Below are positions 1 to 8,932 of a stretch of 64,000 nt of DNA, one piece after another. This stretch comes from Frateuria flava. GTDB taxonomy: Bacteria > Pseudomonadota > Gammaproteobacteria > Xanthomonadales > Rhodanobacteraceae. The position numbers were made by a program, and so were the translations under genes. The notes beneath the pieces are model-generated. The model was not told the DNA's origin. It worked only from the letters and a program-made list of their open reading frames with translations, and did not search any database. The DNA lies in contig NZ_JAGJRS010000034.1 in assembly GCF_017837635.1 (NCBI RefSeq), forward strand, positions 124,001-188,000, in the 5' to 3' direction. Within the stretch, counting starts at the first letter, position 1. Each line of letters opens with the position of its first letter.

Positions 1-297
1 ATCCCCTACGCGCATCACGAGCGCTGGGACGGTGGCGGCTATCCGCGCGGCCTGCGCGGCGAGGAGATTCCGCTCGCTGCGCGCGTCTTCAGCATCGTGG
101 ACGTGTGGGACGCGCTGAGCTTCCCGCGCGTCTATAAGCCGGCGTGGCCGGAGGAGGACGTGCTGGCCTACCTGCGCCAGGCGGCCGGCAGCCAGCTCGA
201 TCCGCAACTGGTCGAACTGTTCCTCGCCCATTACCCGGACCTCAAGGCGCTCGGCATGGCCGGATCGCACCCGTCGCTGGAACTGGCGCAGGCCTAG
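1..297 (+). CDS. HD-GYP domain protein, C-terminal part (5' end outside window)
   Basis: The reading frame is open from the first base and ends with TAG at 295-297. The visible ~98 residues carry the HD-GYP signature: 'HHERWDGGGYP' close to the left edge, then 'GEEIPLAARVFSIVDVWDAL'. In this family the HHExxDGxGYP block binds metal and forms part of the active site of cyclic-di-GMP phosphodiesterases, which are usually the output domain of a response regulator or sensor. The input domain lies outside the window, so the signal and full role cannot be stated. The TAG stop overlaps the stop codon of the convergent aat gene (shared bases 295-296). Confidence 0.85.
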   Translation: MPYAHHERWDGGGYPRGLRGEEIPLAARVFSIVDVWDALSFPRVYKPAWPEEDVLAYLRQAAGSQLDPQLVELFLAHYPDLKALGMAGSHPSLELAQA

Positions 298-1016
298 AGG
301 AAGTCGGCCGCGCGCCGCGGCGCCACCTTGCGCCAGCGCAACGGATCGCACGGCTGCGCCGCCAGCGTGCGCACCTGCGCCAGGAACGCATCGCGCGGCA
401 GTTCGCGGGCCCCAAGCCCCAGCAGGTGGGGGTTGCTGACCTGCGCATCGAGCAGTGGAAAGCCCCACTCGCGCAGCAGGGCCGCCAGCGCCACCAGCGC
501 CAGCTTCGAGCCACCGCTGCGGGCGCTGAACATCGACTCGCCGCAGAACAGCCGTCCCACGCTCACGCCGTACACGCCGCCGACCAGCGCATCGCCTTCC
601 CACACTTCGACGCTGTGCGCGTGGCCCTGCGTGTGCAGCGAGGCGTAGGCGTCGACGATCGCCTGGCCGATCCAGGTTCCGTGCTGGCCGGGCCGGGGCG
701 CGGCGCAGGCGCGCATCACGCGCACGAAGGCCTCGTCCACGGTCACCCGCCAGTCCTTGCCTGCCAGTGCCCGGCGAAGGCTGCGATTGGCGCGGTAAGT
801 CGCCGTGTCGAACACGCAGCGTGGATCGGGCGACCACCACAGGATCGGCTCGCCCGGGTTGAACCAGGGAAAGATGCCGCGCTCGTAAGCGGCCAGCAGC
901 CGTCGCGGCGACAGGTCGCCGCCGAAGGCGAGCAGGCCGTTGGGCTCGGCCAGCGCATGGCGCGGGTCGGGGAAGCGCTCGGGCGCCATCGGATCGAGCA
1001 GCGGCAGGCGGATCAC
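294..1016 (-). CDS. aat: Leucyl/phenylalanyl-tRNA--protein transferase (Aat)
   Basis: This 240-residue protein matches Aat, the N-end rule enzyme that adds Leu or Phe from aminoacyl-tRNA to proteins with N-terminal Arg or Lys, marking them for ClpS/ClpAP. Family landmarks are visible: 'GLLAFGGDLSPRRLLAAYERGIFPWF' early (shown in the 20-residue core 'DLSPRRLLAAYERGIFPWF'), 'WWSPDPRCVF', 'GTWIGQAIVDAY', 'HSVEVW' and 'GESMF'. The start is taken as GTG at 1016 because the product then begins 'VIRLPLLDP', as in relatives; a longer upstream frame exists but is not Aat-like. This GTG overlaps the TGA of the upstream GNAT-like gene (GTGA), suggesting translational coupling. Confidence 0.93.
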   Translation of the reverse strand: MIRLPLLDPMAPERFPDPRHALAEPNGLLAFGGDLSPRRLLAAYERGIFPWFNPGEPILWWSPDPRCVFDTATYRANRSLRRALAGKDWRVTVDEAFVRVMRACAAPRPGQHGTWIGQAIVDAYASLHTQGHAHSVEVWEGDALVGGVYGVSVGRLFCGESMFSARSGGSKLALVALAALLREWGFPLLDAQVSNPHLLGLGARELPRDAFLAQVRTLAAQPCDPLRWRKVAPRRAADFL

Positions 1017-2149
1017 CGGCAGGCCCCGGCGTAGGGCGCGTGGGCGTCCAGTTCGGCAACGTAATCGTCCATCGCCCGTGCTTCGTGGGCCAGCGCCTCG
1101 CGCACGGCCCGGCGGAACTGCGGATGGGCAAGGTAATGGCGCGAGTGCGTGCGTACCGGCACGAAGCCGCGCGCGAGCTTGTGCTCGCCCTGCGCGCCAG
1201 GCTCGAAGCGGGCCAGGCCACGGGCGATCGCATGCGCGATGCCGCGGTAGTAGCACAGTTCGAAATGCAGGCCCGGCACCTCCTCCCGCGCGCCCCAGTA
1301 GCGCCCGTAGAGCGTGGTATCGCTTTGCAGGAACAGGGCCATGGCCTGGATGCGTTCGCCATCCATCGCGCAGGCGACCTGCACGGCGCCGCCGAGTTGG
1401 CCCAGGGCCTGGAAGAACGCGGGCGTCAGCGCGGCAGGGTTGCCCTTGGCGTCGAAGGTGGCCGTGTAGAGCGCATGGATCTGGCGCCAGGCATCCGCGT
1501 CCAGGGTCGCGCCGTCCCGCATGCGGATGTCCAGGCCATACGCCTGTACCTGCGCCCGCTCCTGCCGGATGTTCTTGCGCTTCTTGGACTTCAGCGTCCC
1601 CAGGAAGTCCTCGAAGTGCCCGTAGCCCTGGTTGTGCCAGTGGAACTGCACGTCCGATCGCGCCAGCCAGTCGCTCCCGAACGCATCCAGTTCCTCGTCC
1701 TCCAGGAAATTGGCGTGTACCGAGGACAGGCCCAGGCGATCGGCTTCCGCCCGCATCGCCTCCACCAGCGCCTGCCGCAGGCGCGGCGCGCGTGCGTCGC
1801 GGCCGGCGAGGAGCCGCGGGCCCGGCACGGGCGAATAGGGCACGGCATTAAGCAGCTTGGGGTAGTAGTCGCCGCCGGCGCGTTCCCAGGCGCCGGCCCA
1901 GCTCCAGTCGAACACGAACTCGCCATGCGAGTTGCCCTTCAGGTACAGCGGCGCGGCCGCGACCAGGCGGTCGTCCTTGTACAGGCCCAGGTGGTGCGCC
2001 TGCCAACCCCAGTCCGGACGGATGCAGCCGGTGCTTTCGAGCGTGTGCAGGAAGGCATGCGAGACGAACGGGTTGGCGCGCGCCCGCAGCGCATCCCAGG
2101 CCGCCGCGGGAAGCTCGGCGATGGCAGCGTGGAAGCGGGCAGTGAGCAT
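1013..2149 (-). CDS. GNAT-superfamily protein of the COG3146 / DUF482 type
   Basis: This 378-residue protein resembles the COG3146 group (peptidogalycan/GNAT-like acyltransferases). Recognisable segments are 'NPFVSHAFLHTLE' near residue 25, 'PLYLKGNSHGEFVFDWSW' near 70, 'LLNAVPYSPVPGPRLL' near 100, 'FLGTLKSKKRKNIRQER' near 185 and 'LHFELCYYRGIAHAI' near 300. The substrate is unknown; the fold is thought to be a FemX-like tandem acetyltransferase. It lies upstream of aat, and its TGA overlaps the aat GTG, so the two are probably co-transcribed. No signal peptide is seen. A link to the N-end rule pathway is suggested only by position. Confidence 0.75.
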   Translation of the reverse strand: MLTARFHAAIAELPAAAWDALRARANPFVSHAFLHTLESTGCIRPDWGWQAHHLGLYKDDRLVAAAPLYLKGNSHGEFVFDWSWAGAWERAGGDYYPKLLNAVPYSPVPGPRLLAGRDARAPRLRQALVEAMRAEADRLGLSSVHANFLEDEELDAFGSDWLARSDVQFHWHNQGYGHFEDFLGTLKSKKRKNIRQERAQVQAYGLDIRMRDGATLDADAWRQIHALYTATFDAKGNPAALTPAFFQALGQLGGAVQVACAMDGERIQAMALFLQSDTTLYGRYWGAREEVPGLHFELCYYRGIAHAIARGLARFEPGAQGEHKLARGFVPVRTHSRHYLAHPQFRRAVREALAHEARAMDDYVAELDAHAPYAGACR

Positions 2150-2254
2150 CGGCGGGGCGTCGGTGAGCTGGCAGGGAACCCGGCAAGACTAGCGAACTTG
2201 CGCGGGCTCACCCAAACCTTCCGTCGCCGTGCAGGGTCCCGCCAGAGAGCGCAT

Positions 2255-2285
2255 TTGACGCCCGCATGTTGCACCGCGCCATAAT
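2255..2285 (+). promoter_or_regulatory. Candidate sigma-70 promoter for serC
   Basis: TTGACG (2255-2260) is followed after 19 bases by CATAAT (2280-2285), about 30 bases before the serC start. The -35 is good and the -10 fair. The spacer is longer than the ideal 17, so this is a moderate candidate. Confidence 0.4.
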
Positions 2286-2313
2286 GCCCGCTCATCCCGT
2301 GAGGACACGCGCA

Positions 2314-3399
2314 GTGGGCAAGGTCTGGAACTTCAGTGCGGGGCCGGCGGCATTGCCGCAGGCGGTGCTCGAACAGGCCCAGCGCGAGTTGCTGGACTGG
2401 CAGGGCAGCGGTGTCTCGGTGATGGAACAGTCGCACCGCGGCAAACGCTTCATTGCGATGGCCGAGCAGACGGAAGCCGACCTGCGCGAGCTTCTGGAGA
2501 TCCCCGGCGACTACGCGGTGCTGTTCCTGCAGGGCGGCGCGACCCAGCACTTCGCGCAGATCCCGATGAACCTGGCCGGCCCGGAGGACACCGCCGACTA
2601 CATCGTGAGCGGGCACTGGAGCGAGAAGGCTGCCGGCGAGGCCAGGCCGTATTTGCGCGTCAACGTGGCCGCGAGCAGCCAGGCCGACGGTTACCTGCAC
2701 CTGCCGCCCCGTGGCGAGTGGCGGCTGGACCCGCAGGCCGCGTACGTGCACTACACGCCCAACGAGACCATCCACGGCGTCGAGTTCCATGACGTGCCGC
2801 AGGTCGGCGAGGTGCCGCTGGTGGCGGACATGTCCTCCAACATTCTGTCCGGGCCGATGGACGTGCGCCGCTTCGGGCTGATCTACGCCGGCGCGCAGAA
2901 GAACATCGGACCGTCCGGCCTGGTGGTGATGATCGTCCGCCGTAACCTGCTGGCGCGGCCGGGGCGACCGATGGCGCGCATCTTCCGCTACGCCGAGCAC
3001 GCCGCGGCCGGTTCCATGCTCAACACGCCCAATACCTTCGGCTGGTACCTGGCCGGGCTGACGTTCCAGTGGCTCAAGGGGCAGGGCGGGCTGGCCGCGA
3101 TGGCCGAGCGCAACCGCGCCAAGGCGGCGCTGCTGTACGGAGCGATCGACGACTCGGGCGGCTTCTACCGCAACCCGATCGCCCCGGCCTCGCGCTCGCG
3201 CATGAACGTGCCTTTCACCCTGCACGACGGCACCCTCGACGCGGCCTTCCTGGCCGAGTCGGAGGCCGCCGGACTGCTCGCGCTGAAAGGCCACAAGGCG
3301 CTGGGCGGCATGCGTGCCTCGCTCTACAACGCCGTGCCGGTGGAGGCCGTCGAGGCACTGGTGGCGTTCATGCGCGACTTCGCACGTCGCCACGGCTGA
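2314..3399 (+). CDS. serC: Phosphoserine aminotransferase
   Basis: SerC converts 3-phosphohydroxypyruvate to phosphoserine using glutamate and pyridoxal phosphate, and also serves pyridoxine synthesis. The start is GTG at 2314, giving 361 residues (family ~360) and a product opening 'GKVWNFSAGPAALP'. A GAGGA ribosome-binding site at 2301-2305 is 8 bases upstream; an in-frame ATG at 2284 lacks such support. 'FLQGGATQHFAQIPMNL' near residue 70 is typical, and the PLP lysine is Lys196 in 'AQKNIGPSG'. It is followed after 46 bases by pheA. The arrangement serC-pheA-aroA is common in gammaproteobacteria and links serine with aromatic amino acid synthesis. Confidence 0.97.
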   Translation: MGKVWNFSAGPAALPQAVLEQAQRELLDWQGSGVSVMEQSHRGKRFIAMAEQTEADLRELLEIPGDYAVLFLQGGATQHFAQIPMNLAGPEDTADYIVSGHWSEKAAGEARPYLRVNVAASSQADGYLHLPPRGEWRLDPQAAYVHYTPNETIHGVEFHDVPQVGEVPLVADMSSNILSGPMDVRRFGLIYAGAQKNIGPSGLVVMIVRRNLLARPGRPMARIFRYAEHAAAGSMLNTPNTFGWYLAGLTFQWLKGQGGLAAMAERNRAKAALLYGAIDDSGGFYRNPIAPASRSRMNVPFTLHDGTLDAAFLAESEAAGLLALKGHKALGGMRASLYNAVPVEAVEALVAFMRDFARRHG

Positions 3400-3445
3400 G
3401 CGATCAGCTGCTAACGTTTGGACTTCTTTACCGCTGGAACGCCAG

Positions 3446-4534
3446 ATGACCGATCCGAAGGAATCGCTGGGCAAGGTGCGCGACCGCATCGACAGCATCG
3501 ACCGCCAGATCCAGGAGCTGATCTCCGAGCGCGCCAACTGGGCGCAGGAGGTCGCGCGGGTCAAGGGCGAGGGGCTGTCGGCGATCGACTATTACCGGCC
3601 CGAGCGCGAGGCGCACGTGCTGCGCATGGTGGTCGATCGCAACAACGGCCCGCTGTCGGACACCGAGATGGTGCGGCTGTTCCGCGAGATCATGTCTTCC
3701 TGCCTGGCGCAGGAGGACCCGCTCAAGGTCGGTTTCCTCGGGCCCGAGGGCACCTTCAGCGAGCAGGCGGTGCGCAAGCACTTCGGCCACGCGGCGTACG
3801 GCCTGCCGCTGGGCAGCATCGAGGAAGTGTTCCAGGAGGTCGCCGCCGGGCATGCCGACTTCGGCGTGGTACCGGTGGAGAACTCGGGGCAGGGCATGAT
3901 CCAGGTGACGCTGGACATGTTCCTCACCTCCGAGGCGCGCATCTGCGGGGAGATCGAGCTGCGCGTGCACCAGTGCCTGCTGTCGAAAGCCGCGTCACTG
4001 GGCGAGATCCGTCGCGTGTTCGCCCATGCGCAGTCGCTGCAGCAGTGCAAGACCTGGCTGCGCATCAACCTGCCGGATGTCGAGTGCGTGGCGGTCGGCA
4101 GCAATGCCGAGGCCGCCCGGCTGGCCCGGCACGCGGTCGACACGGCGGCCATCGCGGGCAAGACCGCCGGCAAGGTCTACGGCCTCAAGCCACTGGCCGA
4201 GGGCATCGAGGACCGCGCCGACAACACCACGCGCTTCCTGGTGATCGGCCGCTCGCTGTTCCCGCCCTCGGGCAACGATCGTACCTCGCTGTTGATTACC
4301 GTCAACGACAAGCCGGGCGCGCTGTACGACGTGCTGAACCCGTTCGCCAAACATGGCGTGAGCATGAACCGCATCGAATCGCGACCGGCACACACCGGCA
4401 AGTGGCAGTACGCCTTCTTCATCGACGTTTCGGGCCATATCGACGACGCGCCACTGCAGGAGGCCCTGAAGGACATGGGGCCGGTCGCCACGCAGGTCCG
4501 CGTGCTGGGCTCCTACCCGGTGGCCTTGCCGTGA
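3446..4534 (+). CDS. pheA: Bifunctional chorismate mutase / prephenate dehydratase (P-protein)
   Basis: This 362-residue enzyme makes phenylpyruvate from chorismate. Domains in order are an AroQ-type chorismate mutase (about 1-88), a prephenate dehydratase domain from about 94 ('VGFLGPEGTFSEQAV') with the catalytic 'TTRF' motif near 259-262, and an ACT domain from about 280. The ACT domain contains 'GALYDVL' and 'ESRP' (311-314), the residues that bind phenylalanine for feedback inhibition. ATG at 3446 begins 'MTDPKESLGKVRDRID', as in relatives. No leader-peptide attenuator is seen in the 46 bases after serC. The TGA at 4532-4534 overlaps the aroA GTG. Confidence 0.97.
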   Translation: MTDPKESLGKVRDRIDSIDRQIQELISERANWAQEVARVKGEGLSAIDYYRPEREAHVLRMVVDRNNGPLSDTEMVRLFREIMSSCLAQEDPLKVGFLGPEGTFSEQAVRKHFGHAAYGLPLGSIEEVFQEVAAGHADFGVVPVENSGQGMIQVTLDMFLTSEARICGEIELRVHQCLLSKAASLGEIRRVFAHAQSLQQCKTWLRINLPDVECVAVGSNAEAARLARHAVDTAAIAGKTAGKVYGLKPLAEGIEDRADNTTRFLVIGRSLFPPSGNDRTSLLITVNDKPGALYDVLNPFAKHGVSMNRIESRPAHTGKWQYAFFIDVSGHIDDAPLQEALKDMGPVATQVRVLGSYPVALP

Positions 4535-5859
4535 GCGGCGGCAACCATGCCGCCACGCGCCTGGACTGGATCAGCCGCCGCGGCGGACCACTGCGCGGTG
4601 CGATCACGGTGCCGGGCGACAAGTCGATTTCCCACCGCGCATTGATGCTGGCCGCGTTGGCCGAAGGTACCTCGCGCATCAGCGGCTTCCTCGAAGGCGA
4701 GGACACCCGCGCCACCGCCGCCGTCCTGGCGCAGTTGGGTGTAATCATCGAAACGCCCGCGCCGGGCGAGCGATGCGTGCATGGCGTGGGCCTGCACGGC
4801 TTGCGCGGTCCCAGCCGGCCGCTGGATTGCGGCAACGCCGGCACCGGCATGCGGCTGCTCGCCGGTTTGCTGGCCGGTCAGGCGTTTGATGCCACGCTGG
4901 TCGGGGACGAGTCGCTGTCGCGCCGGCCCATGCGGCGGGTCACCGAACCGCTGGTGTGGATGGGCGCCCGCATCGACACCAGCGAGGGGTTGCCGCCGCT
5001 GCTTATCCGCGGTGGCCGGCGACTGCGTGGCATCCGTTACGAATCGCCGGTGGCCAGCGCGCAGGTGAAATCCGCCCTGCTGCTGGCCGGGCTGTACGCC
5101 GAGGGCGAAACCGAGATCCTCGAACCGCACCCGACCCGCGACTACACCGAACGCATGCTTTCGGCGTTCGGCTGGCCGATCCGGTTCGGACCGGGCCAGG
5201 CGAGCCTGACCGGAGGGCACGTCCTGCAAGCCACCGACGTACAGGTGCCGGCCGATTTTTCCTCCGCGGCGTTCTTCCTGGTTGCCGCCAGCCTGGTGCC
5301 CGGTTCGGAATTGCGGCTGCGTGGGGTGGGTCTGAATCCGCGACGCACCGGACTGCTGCTGGCGCTCAAGCTCATGGGTGCGGACATCGAGGTACTGGAT
5401 GAGCGCAGCAGCGGCGGCGAAACCGTGGCCGACCTGTGTGTGCGCCACGCACCGCTGCATGGCATCGAGCTTCCGCCGGCGCTGGTGCCGGACATGATCG
5501 ATGAGTTCCCCGCGCTATTCATTGCGGCCGCGGCGGCCCAAGGCACCACCGTGATCCGTGGCGCCGCCGAATTGCGCGTGAAGGAGTCCGACCGCATCGC
5601 CAGCATGGCGGCCGGCTTGCGTGGGCTGGGTGTGCAGGTGGCGGAGACGCCCGACGGCGCTGTCATTACGGGCGGCCCCCTGGGCGCGGGCACGGTCCAG
5701 GGCCATGGCGACCACCGCGTAGCCATGAGCTTCGCTGTCGCGGGGCTGGTCGCCACGGGCAGCGGCGTGCACATCGAGGATTGCCGCAACGTGGGCACCT
5801 CCTTCCCCGGTTTCATGGAACTGGCGAACGGCTGCGGCTTCGCGCTGGCGGGAGCGTAG
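4531..5859 (+). CDS. aroA: 3-phosphoshikimate 1-carboxyvinyltransferase (EPSP synthase)
   Basis: AroA joins shikimate-3-phosphate and PEP, the step before chorismate synthase. The 442-residue product shows 'VPGDKSISHRALML' near residue 27 (Lys of the PEP site), 'NAGTGMRLLAG', 'SLSRRPMRRVTEPL' and 'GDHRVAMSF' near the C-terminus. The frame is open far upstream through pheA, but that part is a shadow; the GTG at 4531, overlapping the pheA stop as GTGA, gives the expected length. The sequence 'GNAGT' without the changes typical of resistant class II enzymes suggests class I, but this was not modelled. Third gene of the serC-pheA-aroA run. Confidence 0.96.
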   Translation: MSGGNHAATRLDWISRRGGPLRGAITVPGDKSISHRALMLAALAEGTSRISGFLEGEDTRATAAVLAQLGVIIETPAPGERCVHGVGLHGLRGPSRPLDCGNAGTGMRLLAGLLAGQAFDATLVGDESLSRRPMRRVTEPLVWMGARIDTSEGLPPLLIRGGRRLRGIRYESPVASAQVKSALLLAGLYAEGETEILEPHPTRDYTERMLSAFGWPIRFGPGQASLTGGHVLQATDVQVPADFSSAAFFLVAASLVPGSELRLRGVGLNPRRTGLLLALKLMGADIEVLDERSSGGETVADLCVRHAPLHGIELPPALVPDMIDEFPALFIAAAAAQGTTVIRGAAELRVKESDRIASMAAGLRGLGVQVAETPDGAVITGGPLGAGTVQGHGDHRVAMSFAVAGLVATGSGVHIEDCRNVGTSFPGFMELANGCGFALAGA

Positions 5860-6179
5860 TCGGAGGCCTTGCGCCGCTCTGCCGGGAATGGGTGAGGCGC
5901 TCTCTCCCGGCAGCCTGATCAGCGACGAACTTCATTCGACCGCTCCAAACGGGACGTCATTGGCGAAAGCGGGAATCGATGCCTGCCTTGGCTCATCAAA
6001 GCCAGGGGGGATTCAGAGCCGGATGGACTCGGACCTTCGCGCAAACGGCGTCCGGCGCATCGACGCGTCCGGCTCTATTGCTGAGGTTTGTCGCTCGGAT
6101 CCGGGCAGGAGAAGGACGAGGCGCGCGTTTCCGGCCAGGCGGATGCTAGGCTCGCTGCTTTTCCACCATGCGCCACGCC
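5860..6179. other. 320-base intergenic region with two inverted repeats
   Basis: No convincing gene is seen. Two inverted repeats with perfect 9-base arms occur: CTGCCGGGA (5879-5887) with TCCCGGCAG (5905-5913), and AGAGCCGGA (6015-6023) with TCCGGCTCT (6068-6076). The first lies just after the aroA stop but lacks a T-tract, so it is a weak terminator candidate. Short open frames here have no family features or ribosome-binding sites. Confidence 0.5.
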
Positions 6180-6950
6180 ATGTCCGTCCCGCCTTTCATC
6201 GTCGCCATCCCCGCACGCTACGGTTCCACCCGTCTGCCAGCCAAGCCGCTGCGTAGTCTCGGTGGTTTGCCGATGGTCGTCCGGGTGGCGCAACGCGCGC
6301 TGCAGGCCGGGGCGGGCCAGGTGGTCGTTGCGGTGGACGACACGCGTGTTGCCGCAGCGCTGGGCGGGCAGGGTGTCGATGTCTGCATGACCCGCGCCGA
6401 CCACGCTTCCGGCAGCGATCGTCTGGCCGAAGTCGCCGACCACTACGGTTGGCCGGATGACGCGATCGTGGTGAATCTGCAGGGTGACGAGCCGTTCGCC
6501 CCGGCGGCCGGCATTCGCGAGGTCGCGCGCGCGCTGGCCGAGGACGACGCGCCGATGGCCACGCTGGCCACGCCCATCACGCAAGCGCATGAGCTGTTCG
6601 ATCCCAACGTGGTCAAACTCGTGTGCGGAGCCGACGGGCGCGCGCTGTATTTCAGCCGGGCGCCACTGCCCTGGGCTCGCGACGCGTTCGCCGCGGACCG
6701 CGAAACATTGCCCGCGAACGTGCCGTTCCTGCGCCACATCGGGATCTATGCCTACCGCGCCGGTTTCCTTGACCGCTACACGGGGCTGTCGCGCACGCCG
6801 CTGGAACAGGCCGAGTCGCTTGAGCAGCTGCGGGTGTTGGAACATGGCTTTCCAATCGCGGTACGACTGACCCCCGAGCCGTTCCCTCCCGGCATCGACA
6901 CCGAGGCAGACGTGGAGCGTGCGGAGCGCTGGCTCGCCACCCAGCCCTAA
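6180..6950 (+). CDS. kdsB: 3-deoxy-manno-octulosonate cytidylyltransferase (CMP-Kdo synthetase)
   Basis: KdsB activates Kdo with CTP for lipopolysaccharide inner-core assembly in the cytoplasm. The 256-residue form starting at ATG 6180 opens '[20 protein letters not shown]', matching the nucleotide-binding start of the family; another ATG at 6168 would add four residues and cannot be excluded because neither has a strong ribosome-binding site. Other landmarks are 'VVAVDD', '[14 protein letters not shown]', 'VNLQGDEPF' and '[12 protein letters not shown]'. In many gammaproteobacteria kdsB lies downstream of msbA-lpxK; here it stands alone between aroA and uvrC, while msbA-lpxK is at 56968-59742. 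Confidence 0.95.
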   Translation: MSVPPFIVAIPARYGSTRLPAKPLRSLGGLPMVVRVAQRALQAGAGQVVVAVDDTRVAAALGGQGVDVCMTRADHASGSDRLAEVADHYGWPDDAIVVNLQGDEPFAPAAGIREVARALAEDDAPMATLATPITQAHELFDPNVVKLVCGADGRALYFSRAPLPWARDAFAADRETLPANVPFLRHIGIYAYRAGFLDRYTGLSRTPLEQAESLEQLRVLEHGFPIAVRLTPEPFPPGIDTEADVERAERWLATQP

Positions 6951-6957
6951 GCCGCAG

Positions 6958-7023
6958 GGTGGGCTTGCGCCCACCGGCTCCGGTGACCAGAGGGTCGGCG
7001 GAAGCTGTTCGGCCTCTGGTCAC
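6958..7023. repeat. Extragenic palindrome (GGTGGGC type) plus second hairpin
   Basis: GGTGGGC (6958-6964) pairs with GCCCACC (6969-6975). A second inverted repeat follows: GTGACCAGAGG (6983-6993) with CCTCTGGTCAC (7013-7023), perfect 11-base arms. The first is a member of the repeat family also found near 24070, 31161, 31195 and 45777. Either could end kdsB transcription, although no T-tract follows. Confidence 0.6.
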
Positions 7024-7057
7024 GGCGCCGCCTGCCGGACCGGATAGAATCGCGTCC

Positions 7058-8884
7058 ATGCAGTCGCCCCAGACGCCGCCGTTCGACGGCAAGGCCTTCG
7101 TCCACACCCTGACCACCTCGCCGGGCGTCTACCGCTACTTCGACGCCGACGGCGAGCTGCTGTACGTGGGCAAGGCGGGTAACCTCAAGAAGCGCGTCGG
7201 CAGCTATTTCCTCAAGCCGCGGATGGAGCCGCGCATCGGCGCGATGGTGGCGCAGATCGCGCGCTGCGAGATCACCGTCACGCGTACCGAAGGCGAGGCG
7301 CTGCTGCTCGAATCGCAGCTGATCAAGTCGCTCAAGCCGCGCTACAACATCCTGCTGCGGGACGACAAGAGCTACCCGTACATCTACCTGTCCGGTGGCG
7401 AGGACTACCCTCGCCTGGCGTTCCATCGTGGCGCCAAGAATCTCAAGGGTCGCTTTTTCGGGCCCTATCCAAGTGCCTTCGCCGTGCGCGAAAGCCTCAA
7501 CCTGATGCAGAAGCTGTTCAAGGTGCGCCAGTGCGAGGACAGCTACTTCCGCAACCGCTCGCGCCCGTGCCTGCAACACCAGATCGGTCGCTGCACGGCG
7601 CCGTGCGTGGGGTTGATATCGGTCGAGGACTACCGCAACGACGTGCGCCACGCCGAAATGTTCCTGGAAGGACGTAGCAGCGCGGTCATCGACGAGTTGG
7701 CCGCCGCCATGGAAAAGGCCGCCGTCGAGCTCAACTTCGAGCGCGCCGCTGCGCTGCGTGACCAGGTTGCCGCGTTGCGGAAGTTGCAGGCGCAGCATCA
7801 CGTGCAAGGCGCCAGCGCCGACATGGACGTGGTCGCCTGCCGTATCGAGGGCGGCATGGCGTGCGTCAGCGTGCTGTTCTTCCGTAACGGCATCAGCCTG
7901 GGCACCCGCGACTTCTTTCCGCGCCTGGCGCTGGATGCCGCGCCGGCAGACGTGCTGGCGCAATTCATCGCGCAGTACTACCTGGAGCGGCCGGTTCCGC
8001 GCGAGATCATTCTTTGCGAGGCGATTCCCGACCAGGCGCTGTTGGCGCAGGTGCTGTGCGAGCAGGCTGGTCACGGGGTGGAGATCAAGTCCAGCGTCCG
8101 CGGCGAGCGGGCCCGTTTCCTGCAGATGGCCGAGCGTAACGCGCAGGCGTCGCTGACCTCGCGCCTGGCCAGCCGGCAGACCCTCGGAGCGCGCTTCGAT
8201 GACCTGCAGAAGCTGCTGGAGCTGGCCGAGCCGCCGCGGCGCATCGAGTGCTTCGACATCAGCCACACCATGGGCGAGGCGACCGTCGCCTCCTGCGTGG
8301 TGTTTGGCCCGGAAGGGCCGGAGAAGTCGCACTACCGCCGCTTCAACATCGCCGGCATCACGCCGGGCGACGATTACGCCGCCATGCACCAGGCGCTCAC
8401 CCGGCGCTTCCGCAAGGTGGCGGCGGGCGAGGGCGCCAAGCCCGATGTGCTGCTGATCGATGGTGGCGGCGGGCAGGTCGCCCAGGCGCTGGATGTGCTG
8501 ACCGAACTGGGCGTGGCCGGCATCCAGGTGGTCGGCGTGGCCAAGGGCCCGGGGCGCCGTGCGGGCGAGGAAACCCTGGTGCTGGCCAACTCCGGCCGGG
8601 AAATCCATCCCGGCTCGGCCTCGCCCGCACTGCATCTGGTCGCAGCCGTACGCGACGAGGCCCATCGCTTCGCCATCAGCGGGCATCGCAAGCGGCGCGA
8701 GAAGGCGCGCGAGCGCAGCATCCTGGAAGAGGTGCCCGGCATCGGTGCGCGGCGCCGCGCAGCGCTGCTCAAGGCGTTTGGCGGACTGGCCGGGGTGGAG
8801 GCCGCCGGCGTGGAAGAGCTGGCCTCGATCAAGGGTATCGATCGCGGCCTGGCCGAGCGCATCTACGCCGCCTTGCACGGCTAG
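7058..8884 (+). CDS. uvrC: Excinuclease ABC subunit C
   Basis: UvrC makes both incisions around bulky lesions in UvrABC nucleotide excision repair. The 608-residue product has an N-terminal GIY-YIG nuclease domain ('SPGVYRYF' ... 'LLYVGKAGNLKKRV', about 15-95), a central UVR coiled region near 200-240, the RNase H-like nuclease domain ('ECFDISHTMGEATVASCVVF', 'DVLLIDGGGGQ'), and C-terminal helix-hairpin-helix repeats (about 545-605). ATG 7058 gives the usual length; an upstream frame opening is unsupported. uvrC-pgsA adjacency, as here with a 48-base gap, is common in gammaproteobacteria. Confidence 0.97.
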   Translation: MQSPQTPPFDGKAFVHTLTTSPGVYRYFDADGELLYVGKAGNLKKRVGSYFLKPRMEPRIGAMVAQIARCEITVTRTEGEALLLESQLIKSLKPRYNILLRDDKSYPYIYLSGGEDYPRLAFHRGAKNLKGRFFGPYPSAFAVRESLNLMQKLFKVRQCEDSYFRNRSRPCLQHQIGRCTAPCVGLISVEDYRNDVRHAEMFLEGRSSAVIDELAAAMEKAAVELNFERAAALRDQVAALRKLQAQHHVQGASADMDVVACRIEGGMACVSVLFFRNGISLGTRDFFPRLALDAAPADVLAQFIAQYYLERPVPREIILCEAIPDQALLAQVLCEQAGHGVEIKSSVRGERARFLQMAERNAQASLTSRLASRQTLGARFDDLQKLLELAEPPRRIECFDISHTMGEATVASCVVFGPEGPEKSHYRRFNIAGITPGDDYAAMHQALTRRFRKVAAGEGAKPDVLLIDGGGGQVAQALDVLTELGVAGIQVVGVAKGPGRRAGEETLVLANSGREIHPGSASPALHLVAAVRDEAHRFAISGHRKRREKARERSILEEVPGIGARRRAALLKAFGGLAGVEAAGVEELASIKGIDRGLAERIYAALHG

Positions 8885-8932
8885 CTCCCATCTTGCGTGA
8901 GACACTGGTAACGACAACCGACGGAAAGGACG

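Noticed and set aside
3418-5859. Apparent 813-residue fusion covering pheA and aroA
   Set aside because: The first ~370 codons are in the wrong frame for pheA. AroA similarity begins only at the GTG at 4531.
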